A stretch of 64,000 nucleotides of DNA from Enoplolaimus lenunculus (GCA_030248215.1 JASANG010002725.1:1-64000), one strand, 5' to 3'; positions 34,150 to 51,070 are shown, counted from the first letter of the stretch. A program made the numbers and translations. The notes: generated by a model not told the origin, from the sequence alone.

Positions 34150-35385
34150 CCAAAATGGGCAGAGCCAAAATATTTGTTGGTGGATCATATAGATGCCAAA
34201 AAATGAACCTTAAAGCTTGTACTTTGAAACGGCTCGTTACAGTGAGTTTTATTTTTCAAGTCTGGCTTAAACTATTTTGCAATTGCCAGCGCACAATTGG
34301 TAACGTGAACCCCATCACGCCTTAAATTATAAACATAGGCTTTGGATTAGGCTTACATTTGTTGCGACCCCGTTCTAGTGGCTATTCATTTTTTAGCTAG
34401 TCACAAGTTTACCCACAAATTAAACATTAACTATCAAGCGAAAGTCGTAAAGCGCCCATAGGCAAGCATGGTTGTGGCATTTGTCATCAAACTAAGAACC
34501 CAACCAGACTTACAAACACACAGCAAAAAGCTATTTTTTCTTTTACCTAATCAGATAAATCACTTCATTGAACATCGGGTTGCAGACCAGGGCTCTGAAA
34601 ATGAAAATCATGTTTACCCGTTCAGTAAGTACAAAATTTACCTTTACAGTTTTTAACAGGGTTGAGCAAACAAAACACCCGTTACCTGATATACATCTTT
34701 TCGCAAAAAGCGGGTCCACATTTTCTAGCGGAGAACAACTAGAATTCAGGACTAACGCAAATATCAAGCTATTAAAATTAAGTAGTGCCCATAAGGCAGT
34801 TTAAGTGTATATAAGTTCCAAATTATTAAACCTACAATATAATTTTAATCACTTACAGTTAACTCTGTTCACTCGCTGATTTAAGTGTCACTGATCTGTC
34901 GCCCGAATAATTCAATTAAACACAGAACAAAATTTCAAAGTTTGAAGTAAATGTTATAGATAATCAAGCGACGTGTAGCCTATAATAAACAGTATTCTGG
35001 CCAACATAAACAACGAAAATTTTAAAACAAAAAGCCCACCCTGCTTTCCAAAAACTGTCTTTATATAGTTAGAAATTCAGTTCTTCAAACCTGATTAATA
35101 GGCTCATTAGAAACTCTAAGTTACGCTGTACTTCACATATTTTAGTTTCAAACATTTTTACGCCTGGTACAAAGCATTTAAACTTATTTTAGATATTTCT
35201 CGTAATATTTAGTTTTAGAAATATTGTCACGCTGTAGTGAACAAAGCAGTTATAAACTGCTGAACTTCATAACAAGTATATGAATAAAAATATGCTGGTT
35301 TGGCAATTATTGTTATATTTATAAGAAAGCTGAACTTATTAGGCACGTACTGTTCAATGCATAATTTAAAATATGTCATATAAAT
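34150..35385. other. Gene-free AT-rich stretch
   Basis: No supported gene, RNA or intact repeat was found. Around 34,310-34,350 there is a short trace of the gtgaaccccat / taggcttaca repeat types. Open frames are short and lack family features. Confidence 0.4.
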
Positions 35386-35390
35386 GCCAC

Positions 35391-35810
35391 TGTAGGTGGC
35401 TGTGCCACTCTTAATTATATTTCAATCTAAAAACTAAAACAAATCTAGATCCAAATCCTAAACCACACCTTAAGAGAGTCTCTTAAGTTAGGCTCAGGCG
35501 TTGCTAAACGGCGTAAAATTTGTAAATCTATGCATAGCGGCTGCGTCCGCAAGGTAATTGTATTCAGGGACCCTGCGTGGCCATTAATTAAATATTTTTG
35601 TTGGCCTATTGCGCCAAATGTCTTAGCTAGGGGTTTGGGGGGGTTTATATTGTTGTTGTTGCATGTATTGTTTCAACGGCGATGGTGTGTGTCCCTAAGG
35701 TGCCCGAGACACCCGGGACACACAAAAATATGCAAATCAACTCGGAATGGGGGCTCAGCCTCCATAATCATCATTGTATCTGAAAGCTAGAAAATGCGGC
35801 GTTATAGCTC
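35391..35810 (+). repeat. Upstream direct repeat of the LTR-like fossil
   Basis: This about 420-bp segment matches 36,803-37,250 nearly base for base, including ctaaaaactaaaacaaatct, gcgtaaaatttgtaaatc, a TTG-rich run and acacccgggacacac. It serves as the left terminal repeat of the element. Confidence 0.75.
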
Positions 35811-36802
35811 CATCACCGGCGCCACCATCAGTGTCGCGGGATCCAGGGAGAAACGAGCAGCCGCCAGCACCGGGGTGTATACGGGTGCGAAATGCGGCAG
35901 GCGAGTGGAAATGGAGATTTGACCCAAAGACGCACAGAGCAGCTTCGCAGCGACGTGCCACGGAAAGGGGCAGGGGTCGAGGCTATGTGCGTCCGGCATC
36001 GGGCTCAGTGTCGAGCAGGATTGGACCGAGACAGGCGAATCCAGTGTATCATTCGTCAGCCGTGTATGCGAGTACAGCAACAGGGTCGTACGGTCAGGCT
36101 TCGGAAGGCCAGGGGATGGGCGTAGGTCCACACGTGGAATCAGTAACGATACGGCATCAGATCCGGCAAGTGCCGGGGGAGCAGTATCAAGGAACGGTTG
36201 GCGGCTATGTGGATCAATCGCAGGTTGGCGACGATCGACACTACTACCGGCGTCAAGTGGAAACGGTGCGGCAGCGGATCAACGAGATTCGGCGTGCGGA
36301 TCTACAGCAACAGCACCAATCGACGGCACAATCGCAAAGACAGTTCGTGACGCAGGAAGGGGTGGACGCTTATTATGGACAAGCGCCGACGATGCAAAGC
36401 CGACATTTTTAAACGACTTTATCGGGGGGTGTATGTTAATGGTTCAGGGTCAGGGACGTTGGGATGGAGAAGAAACGGGCTGATTATGGATGTTCGGGGT
36501 GCTGGTTATTGATACGCTTGATCGGATGGATAGACTTTATTATGGGCAGGGTTTGGATGCGCTGTTATCGACGGATGGTGGTCGTTATTGTGGGACGCAA
36601 CGACTGGTTAGGTCTTGGGTCGACATTCGTGGCTGTGTTAAAAATAAAAGAAAATAAAAATTGTTATTGTTGTTACTATTGTGTTGTTATTGTTGGTAAA
36701 TGTTGTTTGTTGTTTACGCTTTTTAGCAACGGCAAAAAAGGCAGTAAATAGGGCCATAAAATTTGTTCGATGCCGGGGTCGGTATCCGTGCCAAAGGGGG
36801 GT

Positions 36803-37953
36803 TGTAGGTGGCTGTGCCACACTTAAATATATTTCAATCTAAAAACTAAAACAAATCTGAATCCAAATCCTAAACCACACCTTAAGAAAGTCCCCGGCTC
36901 CGCCTAGTCTCTCTTAGAACTTAATTTAGGCTCAGGCGTTGCTAAACGGCGTAAAATTTGTAAATCTATGCATGGCGGCTGCGTCCGCAAGGTAATTGTA
37001 TTCAGGGGCCCTGCGCGGCCATTAATTAAATATTTTTGTTGGCCTATTGCGCCAAATGTCTTAGCTAGGGGTTTGGGGGGTGTATATTGTTGTTGTTGTT
37101 GTATGTATTGTTTCAACGGCGATGGTGTGTGTCCATAAGGTGCCCGAGACACCCGGGACACACAAAAATATGCAAATCAACTCGGAATGGGGCCTGGGGT
37201 AGCCAGCCTCCATAATCATTATTGTATCTGAAAGCTAGAAGATGCGGCGTCATATTTCTTGTGTTTTTACTTAACCTGGCGGACGGGTGTAGTGAGTTAT
37301 CTGAGTTGAATTGCATAGTGAACCAGGCGACTTAGGCAGAGAAGGAGTTTAACTGGAATAGCGTCACGGTAGCTCCGGTGTGAGTCTACGGTGAAAACCA
37401 GCAGGAGTTCAGCAATAAAAGCGCATAGCGCGAAACCTTCGGCCAGTACCAGGGAAACCGGGGATATTTGGGAAATGTGTTAAGGGGTTTTTGGGATTTT
37501 TATTTAGAGTTTACTTGGAATTAGTCGATTCTAGCGGGGCTAGTTTCAGCTGGAATTTCTGGGGTTCTTGGGAATTTTGTACGGTTATTGGGGATTTACG
37601 GAGTATCCGGAGTTTGTCACGTTAAAGTTAGCATTTGTTTTGTACGGTGTGAGCTTGTGACTTGGTTGAACAACAGGGTTAAGATATCGTAGTTGACGTG
37701 CGGAAAGCACCTAAGAAAGGAACTTTCGGCACTTTCGGAGAATATAAGGTCGGCAGTTAAGCTTGTCACTTGTATACTTGTATAGTCATACTTGTGCCTT
37801 TACTGGTATATAGCTTTATCGCGGTGACGGGGGGAATAAAAGGGGAAAACGACTGCATTTATTGAATCAGAGCGATATAAGCGTCATTGGAATACGGACC
37901 TGAACGTGGAGTTGGTGGTTTCAACCCATAGCCGAAATCGCGAACTATTCACA
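36803..37953 (+). repeat. Downstream terminal repeat of the LTR-like fossil
   Basis: It starts TGTAGGTGGC right after a polypurine tract and ends ACTATTCACA directly before the gccac target duplication. Its first 450 bp match the upstream repeat. Its later part holds an aataaa signal near 37,833 and a GC-richer region, in keeping with an LTR. Confidence 0.65.
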
Positions 37954-38053
37954 GCCACCAGCATACTTACAAAAATGGCAATTTATAGTTTGCGCCCTGA
38001 AGCTATTACAGCAAACAGTAAAAATTTTGTCAATAACCATAACATTATACCTA

Positions 38054-38584
38054 ATGCGGAGTTCACGTTATAACCGGGGCAGCTTGGGACAGGTTTTGTC
38101 CCCATTACGCTATTGGGTAACATTTTTTCTGCTTATAGACCCTGTGTTGTATTCAGAAATTCGTATTTATCTGCTAATAACATGTGTGGGTCACCTTTTG
38201 TTCTTCAATATATGATATTCGAGGTATTGTCAGCGAATATCATACGATATATTTTCAAATGTCAGAATAATTACGGTAACATGCCCAAATTGCCCATTCA
38301 TTTATAAGTACCCAAAAGTTACACTATCCCGCTGAATATCATATGATACTCGTTGAAATTTAGGAATATCATATGATATTCGCATAAATCTCCCACAGTG
38401 TCAGGTGACATACCGTCCCTTATACACATTGATCACTTGAGAGTGGTGGTTTGTAAGCTAATGTCACATGACATTCGAGTTGTGTCTGTTGATCCGATAT
38501 AAGAGCCCAAATTTTAACGTTGATGTTGAATCAACATGGGACAAACCGTGTCCGCCTGCCCCGGTTATAACGGAAACTCCGCAT
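38054..38584. mobile_element. MITE with ATGCGGAGTT / CGGGGCAG ends and ATATCATATGATAT palindromes
   Basis: The left end atgcggagttcacgttataa and the right end ttataacggaaactccgcat are inverted repeats, continued inward by ccggggcag and gtttgtccc. The interior holds at least five near-palindromes of the form AATATCATATGATATT. It is 531 bp and non-coding. Flanking TA on both sides may be a target duplication, but this is weak. Related, interrupted copies lie at 1,060-1,300 and 1,690-2,510. Confidence 0.65.
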
Positions 38585-38895
38585 AAGTTATGCGATAAAA
38601 ACGCATAGTAATACGCTGCCCAAACGCACCCTTTTTATCGACACCCCAAATTTTCGACATTGTTCACGACTGAAAAACAATTGTATTGCGCTTCCTGTGT
38701 TTCGAGTATAACGATATATAAAAATTGTTAATTTCATTTTTAATTTAGTTATCTCTGTGTATTAACATTGTCTCCGCACATCGTTGCAGGCAGTACTAAA
38801 AATTATTTGTAACAAGAATTCTTCAAAAGATTTTTTACACATATTTTGACTTTGAAACAATATTACCTGAACAGAGCAAAAATAATATATACTCG

Positions 38896-39140
38896 AATTT
38901 CAATTTCCCCGCCAAAGTTTGAATTTCCACCAACATTTAAATTTTCCCACCAAAATTTGAATTTACCGACAAAATTTGAATTTTCCCGCCAAAATTTGAA
39001 TTTCCCGCCAAAATTTGAATTTTGCCGCCAAAATTTCAATTTTCCCGCCAAAATTGAATTTCAGGCCAAAATTTGAATTTTTCCGCCTATAAATTTGAAT
39101 TTGCCGCCAAAATTCGAATTTCCCGACAAAATTTGAATAA
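38896..39140 (+). repeat. Minisatellite of about 19 bp (AAAATTTGAATTTCCCGCC)
   Basis: Around 13 diverged tandem units with consensus aaaatttgaatttcccgcc. Open frames on both strands across it (38,846-39,217) are caused by the repetition. Units differ at the ttcccg/ttgccg/ttaccg site. Confidence 0.85.
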
Positions 39141-40554
39141 GGTGTTCCTAATATGTCTATCATATAAAAATATTGCCCACTACACAGTTTTTGAAACGTT
39201 GTCCTACACAGTGTCACTGTAAAACAATCTGTCCGGATAGAGTTTCCGTGAAACTCTGATGATGTGTTCGAGTTGCGGTGATACTATTGGAAAATGAAAG
39301 GTTTCGAGAAAACATAAAGCCGGACAAGCTATTGAGTTTCTGTTGGGAGGGGACATTTTGTGTGCCGAGTGCACGTACAGTAAATTTGTTTCCGTATAGT
39401 TGAAATACCGGAAATTGTGGTATTTTTACCCGTATATTTAGTTATAAATAAACTTTAAATGTGTCATTCAGTTATTCGTTACAAACTTTACTCAAATTGT
39501 TATATTCGAAAAAATTGCAATTCATTCACAGTATTTATGAATAATAAGTGACTTCGATAGATTTCTTAATTTTTACTTAATTGCGGGTTAATATTTGCAT
39601 GCAGCAAATTGATGTACTGACCGAAAAAGCAGTTTCCAACATTGACGCTACACAATATCCATTTATGTCTCCGTTGTTTTGAGCATTGCGTTTCCAGTAT
39701 TTTATCCCTTTACACCCCGAGTGTGAGCTTGTTGTTTACGTTGCAAAAGAGACAATGAAGGATCAAGGAGAAGACGACGGATTGGGCTCTGGTTCGGACC
39801 GTATCTAACTTAAAAACTGTAGCTAGCGAGCTTGTTGGTTATCTACAATCTTCAACTGCGGATGTATCCGATACTTCAACAAATCTGTAACATTACTGGC
39901 ATGAAAATGCAATGCGATTTCCATTGTTTAATCTTGCTAGACGCGTGCTTGTTTTAGCGCAATAACATTAAAAGGCAATGGTTTATTGATCTTATGCGTT
40001 TAACCGTGGTATTCAGTAAAACAAGTAGGTGGTTCTTTTAACGCATCAATTCCTTTACAAGTTTTGCCAACTTACGTCTAACAGAAGACAACTTAAAAGT
40101 AACTTCGTTTTTACAAATGCAACAGAACGTAACAATGTTAATAGATAGTTTTCATGTATATTTTTATTTGTGTTTGAACAGAAGAGTGTTTGTTAGTTGG
40201 CGATCCCTTCTATGCATTAAAATTTACACAAATAATGAATTGTTTAGCTAGTCCATTTCGTGTTAAATTTATGTTTGTCTGCAGGTATGTCTATTGGAGT
40301 GTACGTCAAACCATTTGATACATTTAAATTTGTTTGCAAAACAAATATTCGATAAGTAAACGTTCTTCTGTTAGTTAACACACGGGTTAAAGTCTTAGAA
40401 AGTTTTATATGTCTGCCCACGCCAAAAAAACCGTCTAAAATATCTTGGGAATCATTCAATTTTTGTTTGAAAGCTGATAAACCCTTCGAACCAATTGTTA
40501 CCTGTCCAGATAGGTAAGTTGCACTATGTGCTTTAGTGCTGTACGTATGTCGAC
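39141..40554. promoter_or_regulatory. Upstream region of TVP23
   Basis: No gene is supported here. A small frame starts at 39,752 (MKDQGEDDGLGSGSD) and stops 17 codons on; it does not splice in phase to the first TVP23 coding exon and may be chance or an untranslated leader piece. The promoter and 5' leader of TVP23 probably lie in this stretch, but I see no decisive TATA or initiator element. Confidence 0.3.
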
Positions 40555-45244
<4,690 letters not shown>

Positions 45245-45291
45245 CATTGATTTTACTTGCCGGCAAACCACTACAAACCGTGTTGATAGCA

Positions 45292-46131
45292 GGGTGCGGT
45301 CGTATTTCCGGCGCTGGCAAAAAACCGACATCCGGCGTTAGTATTTTTAACTTGCCGGATATTTTTTAAAAATTTCAAAAAATTGAAACCAGTAATATTT
45401 TAAGGGTGTAACAGTATTTGAGCGTATTCCAATTCCTAAACCTAAGGTTAAACTTCATTGTAAAAATAAGCTTAAAACTAGGTCCACGCCTGATCAAGAT
45501 TAATAGCCTCAATCCTAAGCATGAATGGGCGATCTAAATTTAAAATTTTAAAAGTGAAATATTTTTAATGCTTTTTCTCATAATTTTCATGTTTCATCTC
45601 TTTGTGTGTAATTCCTGAATATCTGCGCATAATTATTGTGTGACTCAAAATTCATAGATTTATAGCGAAATTTTGTTTATCTATCAGGCATTTACTAATT
45701 TTTACAATACAACCATACATTTGTCGAAACCCGGTTTCAGGTCTCAACCAGACTAAAACCTGCCAAATACTCAAACTTGCGATACCGAAACTCCCATCTT
45801 TGATTCTAAAGCACCTTTATTTGGTGTATATACTTAGGAAAAACAGGATGCGGTTTAAAGTAACATGGTCCAAACCGATATTACAACTAAACGCAACTCT
45901 ACAAAAACATTGGAATAGGGCCGTTGTAAAGGTGTTGAAAAATTTATCGGCGTGGGATGTTAAGCTTTGTTACGTAAAACCTTTCTATACCTTAAGCCAC
46001 TAAATTAGAATAATTGTTAGCTACGATCTAATATTTGTATGCAATCTAGTATTAGATTTGAATTAACTATCCGGATCCGATCGGATATTAGATTATCCGG
46101 CTCCAGCATTTTTTGTATCCGCTCGCACCCT
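45292..46131. mobile_element. hAT-like element with CAGGGTGCGGTCG ends, carrying a nested repeat
   Basis: The left end cagggtgcggtcgtatttcc and right end gtatccgctcgcaccctg are inverted repeats. The flanks share an imperfect duplication (gttgatag and gtctgata). At about 45,405-45,500 the interior holds a degenerate piece of the TTAGGC-bearing MITE (ggtgtaacagtatttgagcg, attcctaaacctaagg). Length 840 bp, no recognisable transposase. Confidence 0.5.
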
Positions 46132-46720
46132 GGTCTGATAGTGACCGAACTACTCTTTGTCAATAATAGTAACTTGGTGTAATGGCTCGTGATAGTCCTA
46201 TTGTTGCTGTGATATGAACCTTGAAAAATTTGATTTTTTAAAAACATATGTAAGATGCTTGATATTATAAATATTTTTAATTGTTAAAAAATGGGTCATA
46301 TAAAATGATTGTTTCCGTCGCTGCCTTTGCGTAATTACTTAGTTGGGCTGAGGAAATTGGGATTCAATTGATCTTCACGATTAAGTTGTGTATTTTTAAA
46401 AGTCTGCACCAGTGGGAAATTGAAACTTTGGAATATGGCGTTTCTAATTTCCACATGGCGGGCACAAGATTAAGTGGAGTGGCATAAATATTGGAACTTT
46501 TTCTGGAGTATAATAAATAATTGGATTTCGTTTATTACGAGTGCACACTGATCTAAATGCGAGGCTCGTTGCGGGTGCCACATTATCTACTTCTGAATTG
46601 AGTTTGGTGCTGGCGCGTGCGCGGTTTTAAGCCACACATTTTACCAGACATGCAATTGCTGACAGCAGAGTGTAAACGTGTTTTAAATAACGGAAGCGGA
46701 TAGTGAAGTATAAAAGTTTC

Positions 46721-46888
46721 GGCCAATGTAAGGAACAGGGGCGGAGCTGTATTATAACCTTATTTCTAAGCCGAAGCGTAAGAATGAGTATTTCTAAGCC
46801 TAAGCCAGGCAAAAAACTAGTCTAAAGCTTAAGCTTATTCTAGTCATGTCCCACAGATAAACGCTCCGCCCCTGATTTTACATGGGCC
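46721..46888. mobile_element. TTAGGC-bearing MITE, copy 7 (compact, both ends)
   Basis: The left end ggccaatgtaaggaacaggg and the right end cccctgattttacatgggcc are inverted repeats, with gcggagc/gctccgc directly inside. The hexamer runs are reduced to a few units (ctaagcc). At 168 bp it is the shortest copy with both ends and best shows the terminal structure. Confidence 0.7.
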
Positions 46889-47117
46889 AATGTTTAAAAA
46901 AGGGTTTATTTTTCTGGCGACAACTGAGACGTTCAAATATTCACTGGGTTGGGCTTCCTAAAATTTTTAAGAAAAATGGCGGATGTCGTGAATCTGAAGT
47001 TTTTAAATGAATATCGTAATTTGTATTTCATTTGAAATAATGGCAGCGGGATTGGAACCGGCTGGTTTTTAGGGCCCGGAACCATCACTTTCGGTCCGTG
47101 CCCACTAATTTATGGCT

Positions 47118-47620
47118 TTGGAGCAGTTTTCTATCATCCACGTGCGCGCATAGTTGTAAAAAATTGTCCACCCACCCATTAAGGACCAGTGTCAAAAAAT
47201 GATGCTATAACGACTGTCTGATGACAACACGCACCCTGTACTTAGACAGCAGGTTTTAGGGACAAAACCTGCTAAGTATCTGGTGCGTGTTGTCCTCAGG
47301 CCGTCGTTATAACATCGTTTTTTTGACCCTCGATAGGGACTTCTGACAAAACGGAGACTCGCTGCAGCGTTGTTACTACGAAATTGTAATTTTTGTGCAT
47401 AGCTTCTGCTATAACGACAATGCACTGTGTTCTGTGAGTGTAGCGACATTGGAGATCCAGTAAGCAGGATGTCTGCGTTGTTTTTGGACTATGCAAAGAG
47501 ACTTGCTCTAAAATATAACATCCTTTCTACAGAGTTCCTGAAAATGACATAAGTAGGTCCTTGCCCAGACCTGGACAATTTTTTTACACTATTGCGCGCA
47601 ATATTACGTGGATGACCCAA
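47118..47620. mobile_element. MITE with TCATCCACGT terminal inverted repeats, copy C
   Basis: The left end tatcatccacgtgcgcgca, then gttgtaaaaaattgtccacc, and the right end ggacaatttttttacac, then attgcgcgcaatattacgtggatga, are inverted. The interior shares atgctataacgac and ctgatgacaacac with the copy at 61,790, so these two are closely related. Confidence 0.65.
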
Positions 47621-47919
47621 GATAAAACATGAAACAAACCATATAAACATTTTCTTATTTCACCAAATGTTGTTTAGTGCAGCACGCAGCTTCATTCAGA
47701 ACCACAACAGCTTTAACGACATACGGATGAAAAAGGCTGCGAATCACGGTTATTTGCGTTGTTACTTTCACTAAAATATTGCTCGGATTCACCTGGACTG
47801 GTTTGTGTAAATTTACGTTATTTGAACGTACAGTAGAAAAGTATCAGTCAGCATGATATAAAAACCGATTGAATAGAAAAGTTGTTTTGGTTTTTGGTTT
47901 TACTAAGTTCGATTGTTTA

Positions 47920-48010
47920 TGGAGTTTTTAATTGAGACTCAAAATGGGACCCCTCCCAATCTTATTGCCCAACACCCTCTTCATTCGGGCCACCACAGTA
48001 AGTAATTGTT
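47920..48010 (-). repeat. End fragment of the interspersed repeat seen at 8,735 and 52,880
   Basis: The segment gactcaaaatgggacccc, then cttattgcccaacaccctc and ttcgggccaccacag, matches the right end of both longer copies. Confidence 0.45.
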
Positions 48011-48039
48011 TTCGAAGAATTGGTGCATATTACTAGGCC

Positions 48040-48130
48040 ATGGAGGGAGTTGATCCTGGGGCCTCGATATCGAAAGTCCAATGCTTCACCGATTCGGCTA
48101 CCAGCGCACGCTTCAACGCACATAGCATAA
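48040..48130 (-). repeat. tRNA-derived sequence, degenerate
   Basis: On the minus strand GGTAGCCGAATCGGTGAAGC resembles a tRNA D-arm with A-box, and CCAGGATCAACTCC a B-box, about 45 bases apart. It shares AAGCATTGG and CTTTC with the tRNA-like sequence at 18,686-18,764. Acceptor pairing is not evident, so a SINE head or pseudogene is likelier than a functional tRNA. Confidence 0.4.
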
Positions 48131-49394
48131 ATAAGGCTATGTTACATTATTGTAAAAATAATGAGAACCTTTATAACTTGATATCAGAGGACTTCAATTG
48201 TGTACTGCCGGCACAGAGGTAAGCTCATATGGTTAATACGCCATATGTTGGGGTTCGAACCTCCGTTTGAAAGAGTTTTTTTTTAATTCGATACAAGCTG
48301 ATTCGAAGCTACATCGTAGGAATTCTTCGAGTTTTCTCTCAGTTACTCTAAATCTAAACAAATCTTTATATTTTTAAGACGGGTTCATCAGTTATATATT
48401 TTCGGTGTGCGAACACAGTTTCAGAGAAGCTGTATTTTGTCCGTAGCTAACTAATGATGGTTAAACGAACGAAAATCATTGGCTAGATGAAAGGACGTTC
48501 TTAAGCTTTTCGCGAAACTCTTGGACATTTTTCTGCAAACCGAACGTACGGCAACCTTTGACCGACAACAGGCATATATTACATGAAACATTAGTAGAGT
48601 TCACAAATCCGGCTAAACAACTTTTAAGCTGTGTTGCACCAGTTGCATATTAGTACAAAAACTGGGCCGGCGTTACGACTGTCGGGACGCCCCCAAACAA
48701 GAGTGAGTGGTCCCAATAAAATGTTTCACAGCTCTATAAAATTTGTGGTCCGCAAAAAAATATTAGCTAGCCAAGATGAGGACCCTATGGGTCGGGTTCT
48801 TTAATTGGTGGTTTGAAGGGCGATTCCGGTGGCACTGTGCAAGCATACATCAACGCAACTGAAAGTGTTACAGAATATATGTCGTTGCCCGAATTTTAGG
48901 TCAAGTGTAGTTTGCCGAACGAAACTGTACGCAAATTTTCTACACATGAACGTAGTTTTTGATAATGGTATTTTATTCATTTTTTCGATTTTATCAAGTC
49001 CATCTATTTCTGTAATTTTGAGGTTTTTTAATTTAGGAACCACTTTTAGGTACTACGTTCTGTACTGGCGTTATCGGCTTATCGTCAAAACCATCACTGA
49101 TACAATGTAAAAGTCAACGAAACGTAAAAAAAATCTGGGAAGCCACATTTCGGTTTCATATGATTTTGACATTCAAGATTAAACAAGCGGTAAAGTATTC
49201 AAATGAGCGTTATTAAATTAGGTACAACTCGTGGAGGGAAATATTAGGACCCATCCATGGGTTGCCAGAATAGCCAAACTGGCGGTACCTAAATCCGAAA
49301 GGTAGCCAATATGGTGTTAAAATGGGTTTTGAACAATTAAATATTGAAGGTTTATTAACATTTTTCTTCTCAATTATTTCGTTTTACAATTTTT

Positions 49395-49583
49395 GGCCAG
49401 TGTATAGAACAGGACCGGATCGTTTTCCGGAGCGGCATAATGAAGTCAGTTTAAGCTTTAGACTAATTTTCTGTTTAGGTTTAAGCTTAGGCATAGGCTT
49501 ACGAATAGGCTCATCCATAGGCTTAGGTTTAGGCTTAGGAATATGCTTATACTACTGTTCCGGCCCTGTTCTATACATGGGCG
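49395..49583 (-). mobile_element. TTAGGC-bearing MITE, copy 8 (both ends present)
   Basis: The left end ggccagtgtatagaacagga and the right end gccctgttctatacatgggc are inverted repeats. Inside are agtttaagctttagactaa and two blocks of TTAGGC-like units with some drift (ttaggttt, ataggctt). Length 189 bp. Confidence 0.65.
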
Positions 49584-50199
49584 CAAAATTTTCACACAAT
49601 TGGTAATTCAATAGTTGACCCAAGGGTACAGAAAAAATTATTGAACAACGCAACTCTGGATAATTTCGAAAAATTTTGTTGCGAGCCTGATGCAAAGACC
49701 CATTTTTTTGAAAGGAACCGGTGTCTAAAGACAGACCTTGGCTTCAATTCATATTATAAAGACAAACATTGGTGTAAAAACTTGACATTTTATTATGAAC
49801 TAAAATCAGTAATTTTCGACTCTATCCATTTACAGAATCTAACACAAACGTTCCTAAAGATTTCGTCTCAAACTTAGGACCCCGGACTCTTTTAATTTCC
49901 CCTGTAATTCGAGTCACTACAGTATGCGTTCTAAATGTAAAACGATTTGTACAGTGTATACCAGCTTTGCGTTCTCATTTTGCGTAAAAATCGATAATAC
50001 CTATAACAAGCAACCTCTGAAAAGGTCAAGGAGACCGGGAACGAACATAATAAATGTTAACCATAACTATTTCTCAGAAAACCAATTGTGCTAAACTAGA
50101 ATTATTTAGCTTCAGACTCTGCTCTTTTCATGTCTTGTGCATAACTTGAAACCAACCATGCGACCGCACCTCGAAAACACACCATTCTTAATGTACAAA

Positions 50200-50480
50200 A
50201 TTTTCTAGCGCCAGATAGCCCCATTCACACGTGCAAGTTTTCGCAGCGACAACTCACAGCTGCAACTTGCACAAAATACTTGCAAGTGCAAGTATTTTCA
50301 AAGGAACATTCCAACTGAAGAATCAAACTGCAGGTGTAAGAAATTATAGCGACTTGCAACTGCATTCACAGTCGCGAATTAACTTATAGCATGAATTCCA
50401 GTGAATGATTCGCAGCTGCAAGAACTGCAAACTTGCTTTGTGACCAAACTTGCGTATGAAAGTCGCACGTGTACTTGTAT
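50200..50480. repeat. Repeat with many GTGCAAGT / CTTGCA motifs
   Basis: This stretch contains more than ten copies of cttgca or its complement in both directions (cttgcaagtgcaagtattt, gcgacttgcaactgc, cgcagctgcaagaactgcaa). The opening gccccattcacacgtgcaag, then tcgcagcgac, resembles the complement of 20,610-20,690. No coding capacity. Confidence 0.4.
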
Positions 50481-50877
50481 TTAAGAAATTACTGTTACCA
50501 ATTAATTAGACATCAATTTCTTCCTTTCAAGAAATAGTTGTCTTATGTTCAAGACTAATTTTTCGATTTTTATGTCGGTAAAAAATTGCTTCGTTTATAT
50601 TCATAAAAGGGTCCATAAATAATCAAATTTCAAAGATATTTAGGTTACGCTCAGTCTCCCCCAACACACGTTTATGTCTGGAACATATCTTATGTTGCAA
50701 AATTAGGGTATTGGGTTGAGCTTCAGCCCCTAATTTTGGAGACGGTTTCTATTTTTCCTTAAATTTTTAACAAAACCCGGTGAACATTTACATGACTCAG
50801 TTGTATTGGTAGAAGAATAAAACAAATTAAACCTTCGTACTTACGCCAGTATCATGTTTTCCTTCCTTAGGGTTGGT

Positions 50878-51070
50878 CGGCGACGGACTGCACCAAAACG
50901 GGTGACGGACGGCGCCGAACGAGTGACGGATGGCGTCGAACGAGTGACGGACGGCACCGAAGGGGAGACGGACGGCGCCGAACGGGTAACGGACGGCGCC
51001 GGACGGGTAACGGGCGGCGCCGGACGGGTAACGGACGGCGCCGGACAGGTAACGGGCGGCGCCAGACAAC
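50878..51070 (+). repeat. GC-rich minisatellite of 21 bp, open in several frames
   Basis: About nine units of 21 bp (consensus gtgacggacggcgccgaacg plus one base). Because the unit is a multiple of three and lacks stops, open frames run through it on both strands: the plus frame repeats the heptad ERVTDGA, the minus frames repeat RRRPLPV or SGAVRYP. The GC content is far above its surroundings. No flanking coding sequence ties it to a gene. Confidence 0.85.

Larger units (their letters stand above)
35391..37953 (+). mobile_element. LTR-retrotransposon-like fossil with 5-bp target duplication
   Basis: A fossil of the LTR class. Direct repeats begin with TGTAGGTGGCTGTG at 35,391 and at 36,803, and the downstream repeat ends in TTCACA at 37,953, giving TG...CA ends. 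The same 5 bases, gccac, flank the whole element at 35,386-35,390 and 37,954-37,958. A polypurine tract (aaagggggg) lies directly before 36,803, as expected. Between the repeats is an open stretch (35,774-36,412) rich in Gln, Arg and Gly and a non-coding part. No reverse transcriptase or integrase is recognisable, so the copy is broken with much of the interior gone, in at least two large breaks. The repeats differ at few sites, so it is of moderate age. The superfamily is not determined. Confidence 0.7.

Noticed and set aside
35774-36412. 212-residue open frame as a host gene
   Set aside because: It lies wholly inside an LTR-type fossil with direct repeats and a target duplication, so it is treated as part of that element.
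38896-39140. CRISPR-like array
   Set aside because: Units are contiguous and diverged, with no unique spacers, and the genome is eukaryotic; it is a minisatellite.
39752-39805. Short frame MKDQGEDDGLGSGSD as first exon of TVP23
   Set aside because: Its possible donor leaves one base pending, which does not fit the frame of the 40,5xx exon; the ATG at 40,555 gives a normal TVP23 start.
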